DNA of 36,252 bases from CAUSKK01 sp963532425 (lineage in GTDB: Bacteria > Pseudomonadota > Gammaproteobacteria > Cardiobacteriales > Cardiobacteriaceae): positions 1 to 36,252 of the forward strand of contig CAUSKK010000020.1 of assembly GCA_963532425.1 (NCBI GenBank). Reading direction: 5' to 3'. The notes beneath the pieces are model-generated. The model did no database searches and was not told where the DNA came from. It saw nothing but the letters and a program-made list of their open reading frames with translations. Below are positions 25,300-33,862 of the stretch, piece by piece. The translations under genes were made by a program, and so were the position numbers. The first letter of the stretch is position 1; each line of letters starts with the position of its first letter.

Positions 25300-26460
25300 C
25301 TAGAGTCGTTGGTAAAAGCCACCGGCCAGGGTCGTCAGGCGACCTTCCAGCTCGAGCAGCGCCAGTTGGGCGGCCAGCGCCTCCGGGGCCAGGGCCGTGC
25401 GCGCCACCAGCTGGTCAAAGCTGGTCGGCTCGTAGCCCAGCAGTTCCAGAAGCCGGGCGGCGTCCGGGTCGGCCGGCGGCGGGCTGCCGGGGGTTGGGGC
25501 GGCGGCGGGAAGCGCTTCGCCGGGCGCGGGCCGGGGTGGAACGGCGGGCGCGGCCAAGGGCGGCAGATTTTGCAGCTGCCGTTGCACCAGCGGTGCCAGC
25601 TCGGCCCAGATGTCGGCGGTCGTCTCCACCAGCTTGGCACCGTCGCGGATGAGTTTATTACAACCCCGGGCCAGCGGGTTATTGACGGCCCCGGGAATGG
25701 CGAAGACCTCCCGACCCTGTTCCAGGGCCAGCCGGGCCGTAATCAGCGAACCGCTATTTAGCGAGGCTTCCACCACCAGCACGCCCTGGGTCAGGGCGCT
25801 GATTAAGCGATTACGGCGCGGAAAGTTTTCACTCCGCGCCGTCGTGCCGATGGGTAGTTCCGAGACCAGGGCCCCCTGCCTGGCGATGCGATGGGCCAAA
25901 TCGCGATGGGCGGCCGGATAGACCCTATCGAGCCCGGTGCCCACCACCGCAATGGTCAGCCCCTCGGCGGCCAGGGCGCCCTCGTGGGCGGCGCCGTCCA
26001 CCCCCAGGGCCAGGCCACTGGTGATGGCCAGGCCGTGGCTGGCGAGGACGCGGCCGAAATCCCGGGCCCGTTCCAGCGCCGCCCGCGAGCCGTTGCGACT
26101 GCCGACGATGGCCAGGGCCGGCAGCCAGAGCGTTTCCACCTCACCCTTGACGAAGAGCAGCGGCGGCATGTCGGCGAGGCCGTGCAGCTGGGGCGGGAAG
26201 CGCTCCCCGTCGCAGCGGAGAATGTGATGATCGGGGCTGGCCGCCAGCCAGGCCATATCCGCCACGCCGGCCTGGGGTTCTTCCCGCCAGCGCCGCCATT
26301 TTTCCTCGGCCAGCCGGGGCAGCAGCCGGCGCACCTCGCCGTTGGAGGCCGTAAAAAAACCTTCGGGGCTACCGAAGATTTTCAGGAGGCCGCGAAAGGT
26401 TTTGCAGCCCACGCCCGGCGCCCGCCAGAGCGAGCACCAGGCCAGCAGGTCGTCGTTCAC
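25300..26460 (-). CDS. dprA: DNA processing protein DprA (natural transformation)
   Basis: A 386-residue cytoplasmic protein that protects incoming single-stranded DNA and loads RecA during transformation. An N-terminal helical domain is followed by the Rossmann core, with AIVGSRNGSR (about 117), GLAITSGLALGVDGAAHEGAL and ENFPRRNRLISAL, then GSLITARLALEQGREVFAIPG. A Pro/Ala linker leads to the C-terminal winged-helix DML1-like domain (SFDQLVARTAL...LTTLAGGFYQ). The start is GTG at 26458-26460, three bases after the tsaP stop, so the genes are coupled. One GAAGCGCTTC occurs in the linker. Confidence 0.93.
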   Translation of the reverse strand: MNDDLLAWCSLWRAPGVGCKTFRGLLKIFGSPEGFFTASNGEVRRLLPRLAEEKWRRWREEPQAGVADMAWLAASPDHHILRCDGERFPPQLHGLADMPPLLFVKGEVETLWLPALAIVGSRNGSRAALERARDFGRVLASHGLAITSGLALGVDGAAHEGALAAEGLTIAVVGTGLDRVYPAAHRDLAHRIARQGALVSELPIGTTARSENFPRRNRLISALTQGVLVVEASLNSGSLITARLALEQGREVFAIPGAVNNPLARGCNKLIRDGAKLVETTADIWAELAPLVQRQLQNLPPLAAPAVPPRPAPGEALPAAAPTPGSPPPADPDAARLLELLGYEPTSFDQLVARTALAPEALAAQLALLELEGRLTTLAGGFYQRL

Positions 26461-26463
26461 GGC

Positions 26464-27708
26464 CTAGGGGCGAACCAGGGCGTCGTTGGGGAGAATCTGC
26501 TCGCTGGATTCCAGCACGAAGGCCAGGCTGACGTTGTCATAGACGCGATAAACCATCAGATAGCCGATGTCGCGGTCGCCGGGGCGCACAATGTCCTTGC
26601 CCAGCACCCGGGGTTCGGCCTTCCGGGTGATTTTCCACACATCACCCACCTGGGCGCCGTTGTCCCGGCCGAAGCTGGTAACCACGGTGTCAAACTCCTT
26701 GATGGACAGGGTGTTCTGGTTGGTCATGCCGACGATGTAGCCCTGCTGGCACTGGCTGGTGGGCATCTGCGGGAAGAAGTTCGGCGGGTCCATCTCGTTG
26801 GGGTCGAGGCGCACCAGCACGTCGCCATCCTGCACCACTTCGGCAATTTCCATCGGCCGGAAGACGGTGGCATTATGGGTGGGGTCCTGGCGTTTCACCG
26901 CCACCCAGCCAACGTAGTTCAGCTGCTCGGCCAGCTCCAGCGGCCGATTATTGGGGCCCTTGTGCTCGCTGTCGCTGAGCTTGGCCACCGGCCGGTAGAT
27001 GCCGTATTCGTCGCCCTCCTGGGCACCGTTGATGAGGGTGGCGTAGAGTTCGGAACCGTTGGTGGGCGTGATGGAATCGAGGCCGTCGCCGTAGACCTTC
27101 GGTAGGCTGGCCGAGGTGCCCACCGGCAGGAGTCGGGCCTTGGTAACCAGCGGCCGGATAATGCCGGAGGCAATGGCCACGGGCTCGTCGGTGCTCTCGG
27201 CGCGGGCGTGCGGCGAATAGCGCAGAATGGGGCGACCGTCCTTGGTGCGGCGGCCGGTGTTGGTGCCGTGGTACTGGTTGCCGCTTTCGACGATGGTAAT
27301 GTGCGGCTGGCCGTTTACGTCGATGATGGCGAGCACGTCGCCGGGGTAAATCCAGTGGGGATTTTTGATGTGCGGGTTGTTGTGCCAGATTTGTTTCCAG
27401 CGCCAGGGGTCATTGAGGAAGCGGCGGGCGATGTGCCAGAGCGTATCGCCCTTGACCACGGTGTAGCTCCGGGGCGCGTCCTTGCGGATAATTTCGGCGT
27501 TGGTTTTGGCAGCATTGCTCTGGTTGATAACCTGCACCTCGTTGAAGGACGAGGGGAATTGGTTGTTCTGCAGGTCCTGGGCAAAGCAAATTTCCTGCGG
27601 TTTGGGCCGGTCCTGGCGCGCAAACACGCGGTTGGCCGGGTCGTTGGCACAGCCGGCCAGGGCCAGCAGCAGGGCCGTAACCAATGCTAATTGTGGGTTT
27701 TTAATCAC
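26464..27708 (-). CDS. tsaP: LysM lipoprotein, TsaP-like pilus secretin-associated protein
   Basis: A 414-residue protein. Start is GTG at 27706-27708, with AAGGAG eight bases upstream; an overlapping ATG would hit TGA at once. Signal peptide with lipobox LAGC (Cys20). A LysM domain (YTVVKGDTLWHIARRF...YPGDVLAI, about 81-128) should bind peptidoglycan. The C-terminal half (FGRDNGAQVGDVWKITR ... GYLMVYRV ... SLAFVLESSEQILPNDALV) matches the FlgT-like domain of TsaP, which anchors the PilQ secretin of type IV pili. Position upstream of dprA and divergent from def matches PA0020 of Pseudomonas. The lipobox is unusual enough to check; the assignment to TsaP is family-based inference. Confidence 0.75.
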   Translation of the reverse strand: MIKNPQLALVTALLLALAGCANDPANRVFARQDRPKPQEICFAQDLQNNQFPSSFNEVQVINQSNAAKTNAEIIRKDAPRSYTVVKGDTLWHIARRFLNDPWRWKQIWHNNPHIKNPHWIYPGDVLAIIDVNGQPHITIVESGNQYHGTNTGRRTKDGRPILRYSPHARAESTDEPVAIASGIIRPLVTKARLLPVGTSASLPKVYGDGLDSITPTNGSELYATLINGAQEGDEYGIYRPVAKLSDSEHKGPNNRPLELAEQLNYVGWVAVKRQDPTHNATVFRPMEIAEVVQDGDVLVRLDPNEMDPPNFFPQMPTSQCQQGYIVGMTNQNTLSIKEFDTVVTSFGRDNGAQVGDVWKITRKAEPRVLGKDIVRPGDRDIGYLMVYRVYDNVSLAFVLESSEQILPNDALVRP

Positions 27709-27748
27709 ATTAAACTCCTTGAAAATAATATTCGGTTGATAATTTAAA

Positions 27749-27754
27749 TATAAT
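27749..27754 (+). promoter_or_regulatory. -10 element of the def operon
   Basis: TATAAT, 24 bases before the def ATG, in the AT-rich divergent region between tsaP and def. No good -35 at the right distance. The opposite strand has TTGCCT-17-TAAATT, a possible tsaP promoter. Confidence 0.45.
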
Positions 27755-27778
27755 AGCGATTTTAGGCAAAATTAATAT

Positions 27779-28324
27779 ATGTCCTTACTAAATATTTTAA
27801 TTCACCCAGACCCCCGTCTACGTTTGTCTGCTGATTCCGTTAGCGAATTCAATGCCAATTTGGCGAAAATTACGGAAGATATGTTTGAAACCATGTATGA
27901 ATTAAAGGGAATTGGCCTGGCTGCCACCCAGGTGAATATCCAGCAACGCATTGTGGTTATTGATATTCCCGAGAATCGCGACGACCAGCAGGCCGGCACC
28001 GGCCAATTGGTTTTGATTAATCCGGAAATTCTGTTCTTTTCCGAAGAGTTATCCTCCTACGAGGAAGGTTGTTTATCCCTGCCGGGCCAATATGCGGAAG
28101 TAAAACGACCTAAATTTATTCGCTATGCCTATCAGGATTTAAATGGCCAGCGTTGGGAAAAAGAAACCGATGGCCTTTTGGCTACCTGTATCCAACATGA
28201 AATAGACCATTTAAATGGCGTTTTATTTATTGACCATATCTCGGCCCTGAAACGGGAAATGCTGGAAAAGCGCCTGGCCAAGAGCCTGAAACGGCTGAAA
28301 CGCGAGCAGGACCATGGCTTCTAG
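27779..28324 (+). CDS. def: Peptide deformylase
   Basis: A 181-residue metalloenzyme that removes the formyl group from nascent proteins. All three motifs are intact: GIGLAATQV (motif 1), EEGCLSLPG with the metal Cys (motif 2) and QHEIDHLNG with the HEIDH metal site (motif 3). First gene of the chain with fmt, whose start overlaps its end by 11 bases. Its base composition is lower in GC than that of fmt and rsmB. Confidence 0.97.
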   Translation: MSLLNILIHPDPRLRLSADSVSEFNANLAKITEDMFETMYELKGIGLAATQVNIQQRIVVIDIPENRDDQQAGTGQLVLINPEILFFSEELSSYEEGCLSLPGQYAEVKRPKFIRYAYQDLNGQRWEKETDGLLATCIQHEIDHLNGVLFIDHISALKREMLEKRLAKSLKRLKREQDHGF

Positions 28325-29246
28325 ACTCTATTTTGCCGGCACGCCGGCCTTTGCCGCCCACTGTCTGGAAGCGCTTCGGCCCCACTACACCATCGACGGC
28401 GTCTTCACCCAGCCCGACCGGCCGGCCGGTCGCGGCCGCCAGCTGCGCCCCAGCGCCGTGAAAAGCGTGGCCGAGGCGGCGGGCCTGCCCCTGTTCCAGC
28501 CGGAGAAGCTCAACGACCCCGGCCTTATCGCCGGCCTGCCGGTGCCGGATTTGGTGGTGGTGGTGGCCTATGGCCTGCTGCTGCCGCGCTGGTTTCTGGA
28601 CTGGCCGCGCCGGGGCTGTATCAACGTCCACGCCTCGCTGCTGCCGCGCTGGCGCGGGGCGGCGCCCATTCAGCGGGCCATTGAGGCCGGCGACGAGGAA
28701 ACCGGCGTCGGCATCATGCAGATGGAGGCCGGCCTTGACACCGGCCCGGTCTGGCTGGAAAAACGGCTGACCATCGGCGACGACGACGCTGGCCAGCTCC
28801 ACGACCGCCTCAGGGAGCTGGGGGCGGCGGCCCTGCTCGAAGCGCTTCCCCTCATTTTGAACGGCCAGGGCCAGCCCACCCCCCAGAGCAGCGAAGGCGT
28901 CTGCTATGCCGCCAAGCTGAGCCGGGCCGAAGCGCTTCTGGATTGGCAACGGCCGGCCGAGGAGCTGGCCCGGAAAATCCGCGCCCTGGCCCCCAGCCCC
29001 GGCGCCACTACGGTTATCAACGGCCAGAGCGTGCGCCTGCTCCGGGCCCGGCGCGCCGAGGCCGAAGCGCTTCCCGCCGACGTTGCCCCCGGCACCGTCT
29101 GGGCCCACCGCCGCGAGGGCCTGCTTATCGCCACCGGCGCCGGCCTGCTCCAGGTTTTGGAAGTGCAGCTGGCCGGGAAGAAACCCACCGCCGCCGGCGA
29201 CCTGCTCAACGGCCGCCAGAACTGGGCCGGGGCCCGCTGTTCATGA
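28314..29246 (+). CDS. fmt: Methionyl-tRNA formyltransferase
   Basis: A 310-residue enzyme that formylates initiator Met-tRNA using 10-formyl-THF. Catalytic motifs INVHASLLPRWRGAAPIQRAI and GLDTGPVW are present, followed by the C-terminal OB domain. The gene contains four exact GAAGCGCTTC copies (28368, 28838, 28927 and 29062 approximately), all read as Glu-Ala-Leu. Overlaps def (11 bp) and rsmB (ATGA). Confidence 0.97.
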   Translation: MASRLYFAGTPAFAAHCLEALRPHYTIDGVFTQPDRPAGRGRQLRPSAVKSVAEAAGLPLFQPEKLNDPGLIAGLPVPDLVVVVAYGLLLPRWFLDWPRRGCINVHASLLPRWRGAAPIQRAIEAGDEETGVGIMQMEAGLDTGPVWLEKRLTIGDDDAGQLHDRLRELGAAALLEALPLILNGQGQPTPQSSEGVCYAAKLSRAEALLDWQRPAEELARKIRALAPSPGATTVINGQSVRLLRARRAEAEALPADVAPGTVWAHRREGLLIATGAGLLQVLEVQLAGKKPTAAGDLLNGRQNWAGARCS

Positions 29247-30457
29247 ACGGCCGCGCCGCCGCCCTGAAGGTGCTGGACGGGGTCATCAACGGTGGCCAGT
29301 CGCTGTCGGCCCTGCTGCCGGCGGCCAAGGCCGCCACCCGGCCCGCCGACCAGGCGCTGCTGTCGGCGCTGGTCTACGGCACCCTGCGCGAATACCGGGC
29401 CCTGCATAAACTGGTCAGCGGGCTGCTGCGCGCGCCGCTGCCGGCCGAGGACTGCAGCAGCCAGCTGCTCAATCTCGGTGCCTTCCAGCTGCTGCGGCTC
29501 CAGCTCGGCGACCACGGCGTGCTCAACGAGATGGTCAATCTCGCCGGCCGCCGGGTGCCGCGCCATAAAAATCTGGTCAATGCCATTCTGCGCCGCGTCC
29601 AGCGCGAGCGCGAAGCGCTTCGGTTGGAACTGGACCGGCTGGCGCCGCTAAATCTGCCGCCCTGGCTGCGCCGTAAATTTCCGCAAATTGCCGACATCAA
29701 CCGGCTGCCACCGCCCTTCACCCTGCGCCTGGCCCCCGGGCTGGACCGGGACGAATTCTGTGCCCGTCAGCCCGGCGCCCGGGCCAACCCGCTGCACCCC
29801 CGGGCGGTTACGCTGGAACCGCCGCCGCCGCTGGCCGAGCTGGCCGAGTTCCAGAGCGGCCGGGCCAGCGTTCAGGACGCCAGCGCCCAATGGTGCGCCA
29901 CCCTGCTCCAGCCCCAGAACGGTGAACGCATTCTCGACGCCTGCGCCGCCCCGGGCGGCAAAACCGGCCATCTGCTTGAACTGGCCCCGGGCGCCGAGCT
30001 GCTGGCCCTGGACAGCGACCCGGCCCGGCTGGAGCGGGTGGCGGAAAATCTCCAGCGCCTCGGCCAACGGGCAACGCTGAAAGCCGCCGACGCCCGCCGG
30101 CCGGCCGACTGGTGGGACGGCCAGCCCTTCGATGCCATTCTGCTCGACGCGCCCTGCTCCGGCTCCGGCGTGCTGCGCCGCCATCCGGACATTGGCTTCC
30201 TGCGCACGGCGCTGGATTTGCAGCAGTTCCCCCGGGTGCAACGGCAGCTGCTGGAAGCGCTCTGGCCGACGCTGAAACCCGGCGGCCGCCTGCTCTACAG
30301 CACCTGCTCCATTCTGGCGGCGGAAAATGAGGAACTGCTGGCCGCCTTCCGCGCCGACCACGACGACGCCCGGGCCGAAGCGCTTCCCATCGCCGCCCTG
30401 CATCTGCCCGACCGCGACGGCGACGGCTTCTTCTACGGGCTGCTGCGCAAATGCTGA
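29243..30457 (+). CDS. rsmB: 16S rRNA (cytosine-967-C5)-methyltransferase
   Basis: A 404-residue enzyme modifying C967 of 16S rRNA. The N-terminal NusB-like domain (about 1-140) is followed by the Rossmann methyltransferase: DACAAPGGKTGHLLEL (SAM), LDAPCSGSGVLRRHPDI with the catalytic Cys near 304, and YSTCSILAAENE with the second Cys. Start ATG overlaps the fmt stop (ATGA) and agrees with the family start; a longer frame upstream lies wholly within fmt. Two exact palindromes in the gene encode EALR and EALP. Confidence 0.95.
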   Translation: MNGRAAALKVLDGVINGGQSLSALLPAAKAATRPADQALLSALVYGTLREYRALHKLVSGLLRAPLPAEDCSSQLLNLGAFQLLRLQLGDHGVLNEMVNLAGRRVPRHKNLVNAILRRVQREREALRLELDRLAPLNLPPWLRRKFPQIADINRLPPPFTLRLAPGLDRDEFCARQPGARANPLHPRAVTLEPPPPLAELAEFQSGRASVQDASAQWCATLLQPQNGERILDACAAPGGKTGHLLELAPGAELLALDSDPARLERVAENLQRLGQRATLKAADARRPADWWDGQPFDAILLDAPCSGSGVLRRHPDIGFLRTALDLQQFPRVQRQLLEALWPTLKPGGRLLYSTCSILAAENEELLAAFRADHDDARAEALPIAALHLPDRDGDGFFYGLLRKC

Positions 30458-32556
30458 GCACCCGCCGGCTGGTGCTACTGCTGCTCGGCGGGGGCCTCGG
30501 CGCCGGCCTCAGCCTCTGGGCCCTGCACCGGCTCAGCCAAATTGCCGCCAGCCCCAATGCGGTGGACGAACGGGTCTACTGGCTGGTGCTGTCCCTGGCC
30601 GGCCTCGGCCTCGGCGCCCTGCTGCTGCTTACCCTGGTGCAGCTCTGGCGTTTCGTCCGCTATCTGCGCCGCAACCGCGCCAGCGCCAAGCTGTCCCTCA
30701 GCCTCAGCCTGATGCTGCTCACCACCACGCTGATTCCCGTCGGCGTCAGTGCCTATTTCAGCTGGCATATCCTGTCGCTGGATTTGGACAAGGCCTTCAA
30801 CGTCAAATTCAATCAGGCCCTGGACGACAGCCTGCAGCTCACCAACGCCGGCATTCAGATGCGCGTCAATGAGGCCCTGCAGGCCAACCGCAATTTCACC
30901 CGGCTGGTGGCCAGCTTCGACCACCCCCAGTTGCTGGAAAACATCGAGCCGCTGCGCAATTCCATGGGGGCCCTGTCCCTGGCCGTCTTCGATGAGAAGG
31001 GCATCGGCGTGGCCTTCGCCAGCCGCGACCTGGGCATCAGCAACGTGGCGGCGCCCCAGTCCTGGGAGATTTCCCGGGTCAATGAGACCGAGGAATACTT
31101 CAACTACGGCGAGGAAAACGGCCGCCAGGTGGTCAAGGTGATTACGCTGCTGCCGCGCGAGCACGACAACTACTATCTGGCCGGCACCTACGCCATGCCC
31201 GAGGCCTTCAACGTGCTGGCCGACAACGTCCGCGCCAGCCGCCAGCAGCAGCAGAACTATTACCTGCTGCGGCCGCAGATTCGCAGCATCGTCTATCTCA
31301 CCCTCATTCTGGTCTTCCTGCTGGCCCTGCTGCTCTGCCTCTGGCTCAGCGCCCTCTTCAGCCAGTACATGACGGCGCCGCTCAGCGCCCTGATTGAGGC
31401 GACCCGCTCCATCGGTCGCGGCGACTATCTCTTCAAAATCAAAGACCTACCCCACAACGAGCTCGGCAATCTCGCCCGCCACTTCAACACCATGAGCGAA
31501 CGTATCGCCTCGGCCCAGAAAATCAACGAACAGAACCAGCGCCAGCTGGCCCGGCAGAATGCCTATCTGGAGGGGGTGATGGCCAACATCAGCGCCGGCG
31601 TGCTCGTCCTCGACCGCCACTTCCAGCTGCAGCAGTACAACGAGCCGGCCCGGCAGATGTTTTCCGGTCCGCCCTCGGCGGCGGTGCTGGCCCAGCTCAG
31701 CGAAGCGCTCCAGGAACAGCTCGGCGGCGCCGCCCAGCAGTGGCAGAAGGAAATCACCCTGAATGTGCAGAGCGCGCGCAAAATTCTGATGTGCCACGGC
31801 GGCTGCTACGGCCACGATTGGATTCTGGTGCTCAACGACCTGACCGAATTCACCCACAACCAGCGTAACGAGGCCTGGGAGGAGGTGGCCAAACGGCTGG
31901 CCCATGAGATTAAGAACCCGCTGACGCCCATTCAGTTGCAGACCGAGCGCCTGCAGCTGAAGCTGGCCCCGGCCCTGGCCACGGACAAGGACCGCGACCT
32001 CTTGCAACGGGCCACCAACACCATCATTAATCAGGTGGCGGTTTTGAAAACGCTGGTGGCCGAATTTGGCCAGTTTGCCCGGCCGCTGCAGCTGCGCCAG
32101 CAGCCGTTGCAGCTGGAAAAGCTGCTCGGCGAAATGGTGGATTTGTACCAGCAGCAGCTGCAGATGGAGCTGGTGGCGGAAAGCCCGCTGCCGCCGGTCA
32201 ATGGCGACCCGATGGAACTGCGCCAGGTGCTGGTGAATCTCTGCAAAAACGCCCTGGAGGCCGGCGCCACGCGGCTGCGGCTCAGCGCCCGGGTGGCCGG
32301 GCCGATGCTGCAGGTGGAGTTCGACGACAACGGCGGCGGCTTCGGCAATCTGCAGAAGGACCCCTTCGAGCCTTATGTAACCAGCAAGAGCACCGGCACC
32401 GGCCTGGGCCTGGCCATTGTCAAGAAGATTATTCACGAGCACGGCGGTGAAATCAGCGCCGGCAACGGGCCGGTGGGCGCCTGCATCACCCTGAAACTGC
32501 CGCTCACCGCCGCACAACCGAAAAGGAAAGACCATGAAAATTCTAGTAATCGATGA
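30451..32556 (+). CDS. ntrY: NtrY-type membrane sensor histidine kinase
   Basis: A 701-residue sensor kinase. Membrane segments lie near residues 5-25, 48-66, 84-104 and 285-310, with a periplasmic sensor of ~170 residues between the third and fourth, then HAMP, PAS (GVLVLDRHFQLQQYNEPARQMF), HisKA with LAHEIKNPLTPIQLQTERL (His about 486) and HATPase with NLCKNALEAGA, DDNGGGF and GTGLGLAIVKKIIHEHGG. Start overlaps the rsmB stop (ATGCTGA). It should phosphorylate NtrX, encoded immediately downstream with a 23-bp overlap. In Neisseria and alphaproteobacteria NtrYX responds to redox/oxygen and controls respiration; that role here is inferred. Confidence 0.93.
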   Translation: MLSTRRLVLLLLGGGLGAGLSLWALHRLSQIAASPNAVDERVYWLVLSLAGLGLGALLLLTLVQLWRFVRYLRRNRASAKLSLSLSLMLLTTTLIPVGVSAYFSWHILSLDLDKAFNVKFNQALDDSLQLTNAGIQMRVNEALQANRNFTRLVASFDHPQLLENIEPLRNSMGALSLAVFDEKGIGVAFASRDLGISNVAAPQSWEISRVNETEEYFNYGEENGRQVVKVITLLPREHDNYYLAGTYAMPEAFNVLADNVRASRQQQQNYYLLRPQIRSIVYLTLILVFLLALLLCLWLSALFSQYMTAPLSALIEATRSIGRGDYLFKIKDLPHNELGNLARHFNTMSERIASAQKINEQNQRQLARQNAYLEGVMANISAGVLVLDRHFQLQQYNEPARQMFSGPPSAAVLAQLSEALQEQLGGAAQQWQKEITLNVQSARKILMCHGGCYGHDWILVLNDLTEFTHNQRNEAWEEVAKRLAHEIKNPLTPIQLQTERLQLKLAPALATDKDRDLLQRATNTIINQVAVLKTLVAEFGQFARPLQLRQQPLQLEKLLGEMVDLYQQQLQMELVAESPLPPVNGDPMELRQVLVNLCKNALEAGATRLRLSARVAGPMLQVEFDDNGGGFGNLQKDPFEPYVTSKSTGTGLGLAIVKKIIHEHGGEISAGNGPVGACITLKLPLTAAQPKRKDHENSSNR

Positions 32557-33862
32557 CGAACTGCCCATTCTCGATACCATCGGTGAAATCCTGCGCGACG
32601 AGGACTATGAAGTCTTCGTCGCCAGCAGCGCCGAGGAGGGCAACGAGAAAATGGACGAAATCCAGCCGGATTTGATTCTGCTCGACATCTGGCTCAGCGA
32701 CATGGACGGCATCAGCTTTCTGAAGAAGCTCACCGACGAAAAGCGGCTGAGCTGCCCCATCGTTATGATGAGCGGCCACGGCACCATTCAGAACGCCGTC
32801 GAGGCCACCAAACTCGGCGCCTATGATTTTCTGGAGAAGCCCATTTCCATGGCCAAGCTGCTGGTTACGGTGGAAAAGGCGCTGCAATTTGCCGAGCTCA
32901 AGGCCGAAAACCAGCAGCTCAAGGCCAAGATTGACCCGCCCAAGGCCATCATCGGCCGCAGTAAAACCATGCAGGAGCTGCGCAAACGGCTAGAAAGCCT
33001 TGCCAAACAGCGGCGGCCGCTGCTGATTACCGGCGCCTCGGGCACGGGCAAGGCCCATTTCTCCCACTATCTGCACCAGCAGCGCGGCCGGCCCGGGGCC
33101 TTTGTCTACGGCAACCAGGCCCTCTTCGACCAGCAGGGCGACGCCCTGGCCCCCCTGCTGCGGGCGGCGGCCGGCGGCACGCTGTTTATCAATGAAATCA
33201 GTGAACTGTCCGACAATCTGCAGGAACGCCTCTGCCATCTGCTCGACCGGCACAGCTATGTCTTCGACGGCGTCGAGGAGCCGGTGGACGTGGATATTAT
33301 CTGTGCCAGCCGGCTGGCGCCGCCGCTGCTGCGCGAACGGCTGTCGGGCAAATTCCTGGATTTGATTGACATCGGCGCCCTGGAAATTCCGCCGCTGAAC
33401 CAGCACAGCGAGGACATTCCCGAGCTGCTCGACCACTACAGCCAGCTGCTCGCCGACACCGAACAGCTGCCCTACCGCCATTTCTCCACCAAGGCCCAGA
33501 ATTTCCTGCGCCAGCAGCAGTGGCTCGGCAACGTGCGCGAGCTGAAGAGTCTGGTGCAGCGGCTGCTCATCGACAGCGACCAGTCGGAAATCAGCGAGGA
33601 GGAGGCCATCGCCGCCTTCCAGCCCAGCGCCACCGCCATTCGCGAGGAGCTCTGGGCCCAGCTGGTGCCGAAGGACGTGCCCTTTCGCGACGCCCGGGAG
33701 ATGTTCGAGCGCCATTACCTACTGGAACAGTTCCGCCGCTGCAACGGCAACATTGCCCAGCTGAGCGTGCTGGTCGGCATGGACCGCACTAACCTCTACC
33801 GCAAGCTGCGTAACGTCAATATTGAACCGACGGAAAAACCCAGCCACCGGGAGCAGCCATGA
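32534..33862 (+). CDS. ntrX: NtrX-type response regulator with degenerate AAA+ domain
   Basis: A 442-residue regulator. The receiver (1-~120) has acidic residues D7/D8, phospho-acceptor D51 (LILLDIWLSD) and K102. The AAA+ domain keeps Walker A (GASGTGKA, 167-174) but the normal GESGTGKE Glu residues are changed, Walker B reads GGTLFINEI with Asn220 where sigma-54 activators have Asp, and the region between them is about 20 residues shorter than in NtrC, with no GAFTGA loop. The C-terminal Fis-type helix-turn-helix is intact (NIAQLSVLVGMDRTNLYRKL). It probably binds DNA without activating sigma-54. AAGGAA precedes the ATG. Confidence 0.92.
   Translation: MKILVIDDELPILDTIGEILRDEDYEVFVASSAEEGNEKMDEIQPDLILLDIWLSDMDGISFLKKLTDEKRLSCPIVMMSGHGTIQNAVEATKLGAYDFLEKPISMAKLLVTVEKALQFAELKAENQQLKAKIDPPKAIIGRSKTMQELRKRLESLAKQRRPLLITGASGTGKAHFSHYLHQQRGRPGAFVYGNQALFDQQGDALAPLLRAAAGGTLFINEISELSDNLQERLCHLLDRHSYVFDGVEEPVDVDIICASRLAPPLLRERLSGKFLDLIDIGALEIPPLNQHSEDIPELLDHYSQLLADTEQLPYRHFSTKAQNFLRQQQWLGNVRELKSLVQRLLIDSDQSEISEEEAIAAFQPSATAIREELWAQLVPKDVPFRDAREMFERHYLLEQFRRCNGNIAQLSVLVGMDRTNLYRKLRNVNIEPTEKPSHREQP

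Noticed and set aside
28943..29242. An N-terminal extension of rsmB inside fmt
   Set aside because: The 100 extra residues are fmt read in another frame; the ATG at 29243 overlaps the fmt stop and fits the RsmB family start.
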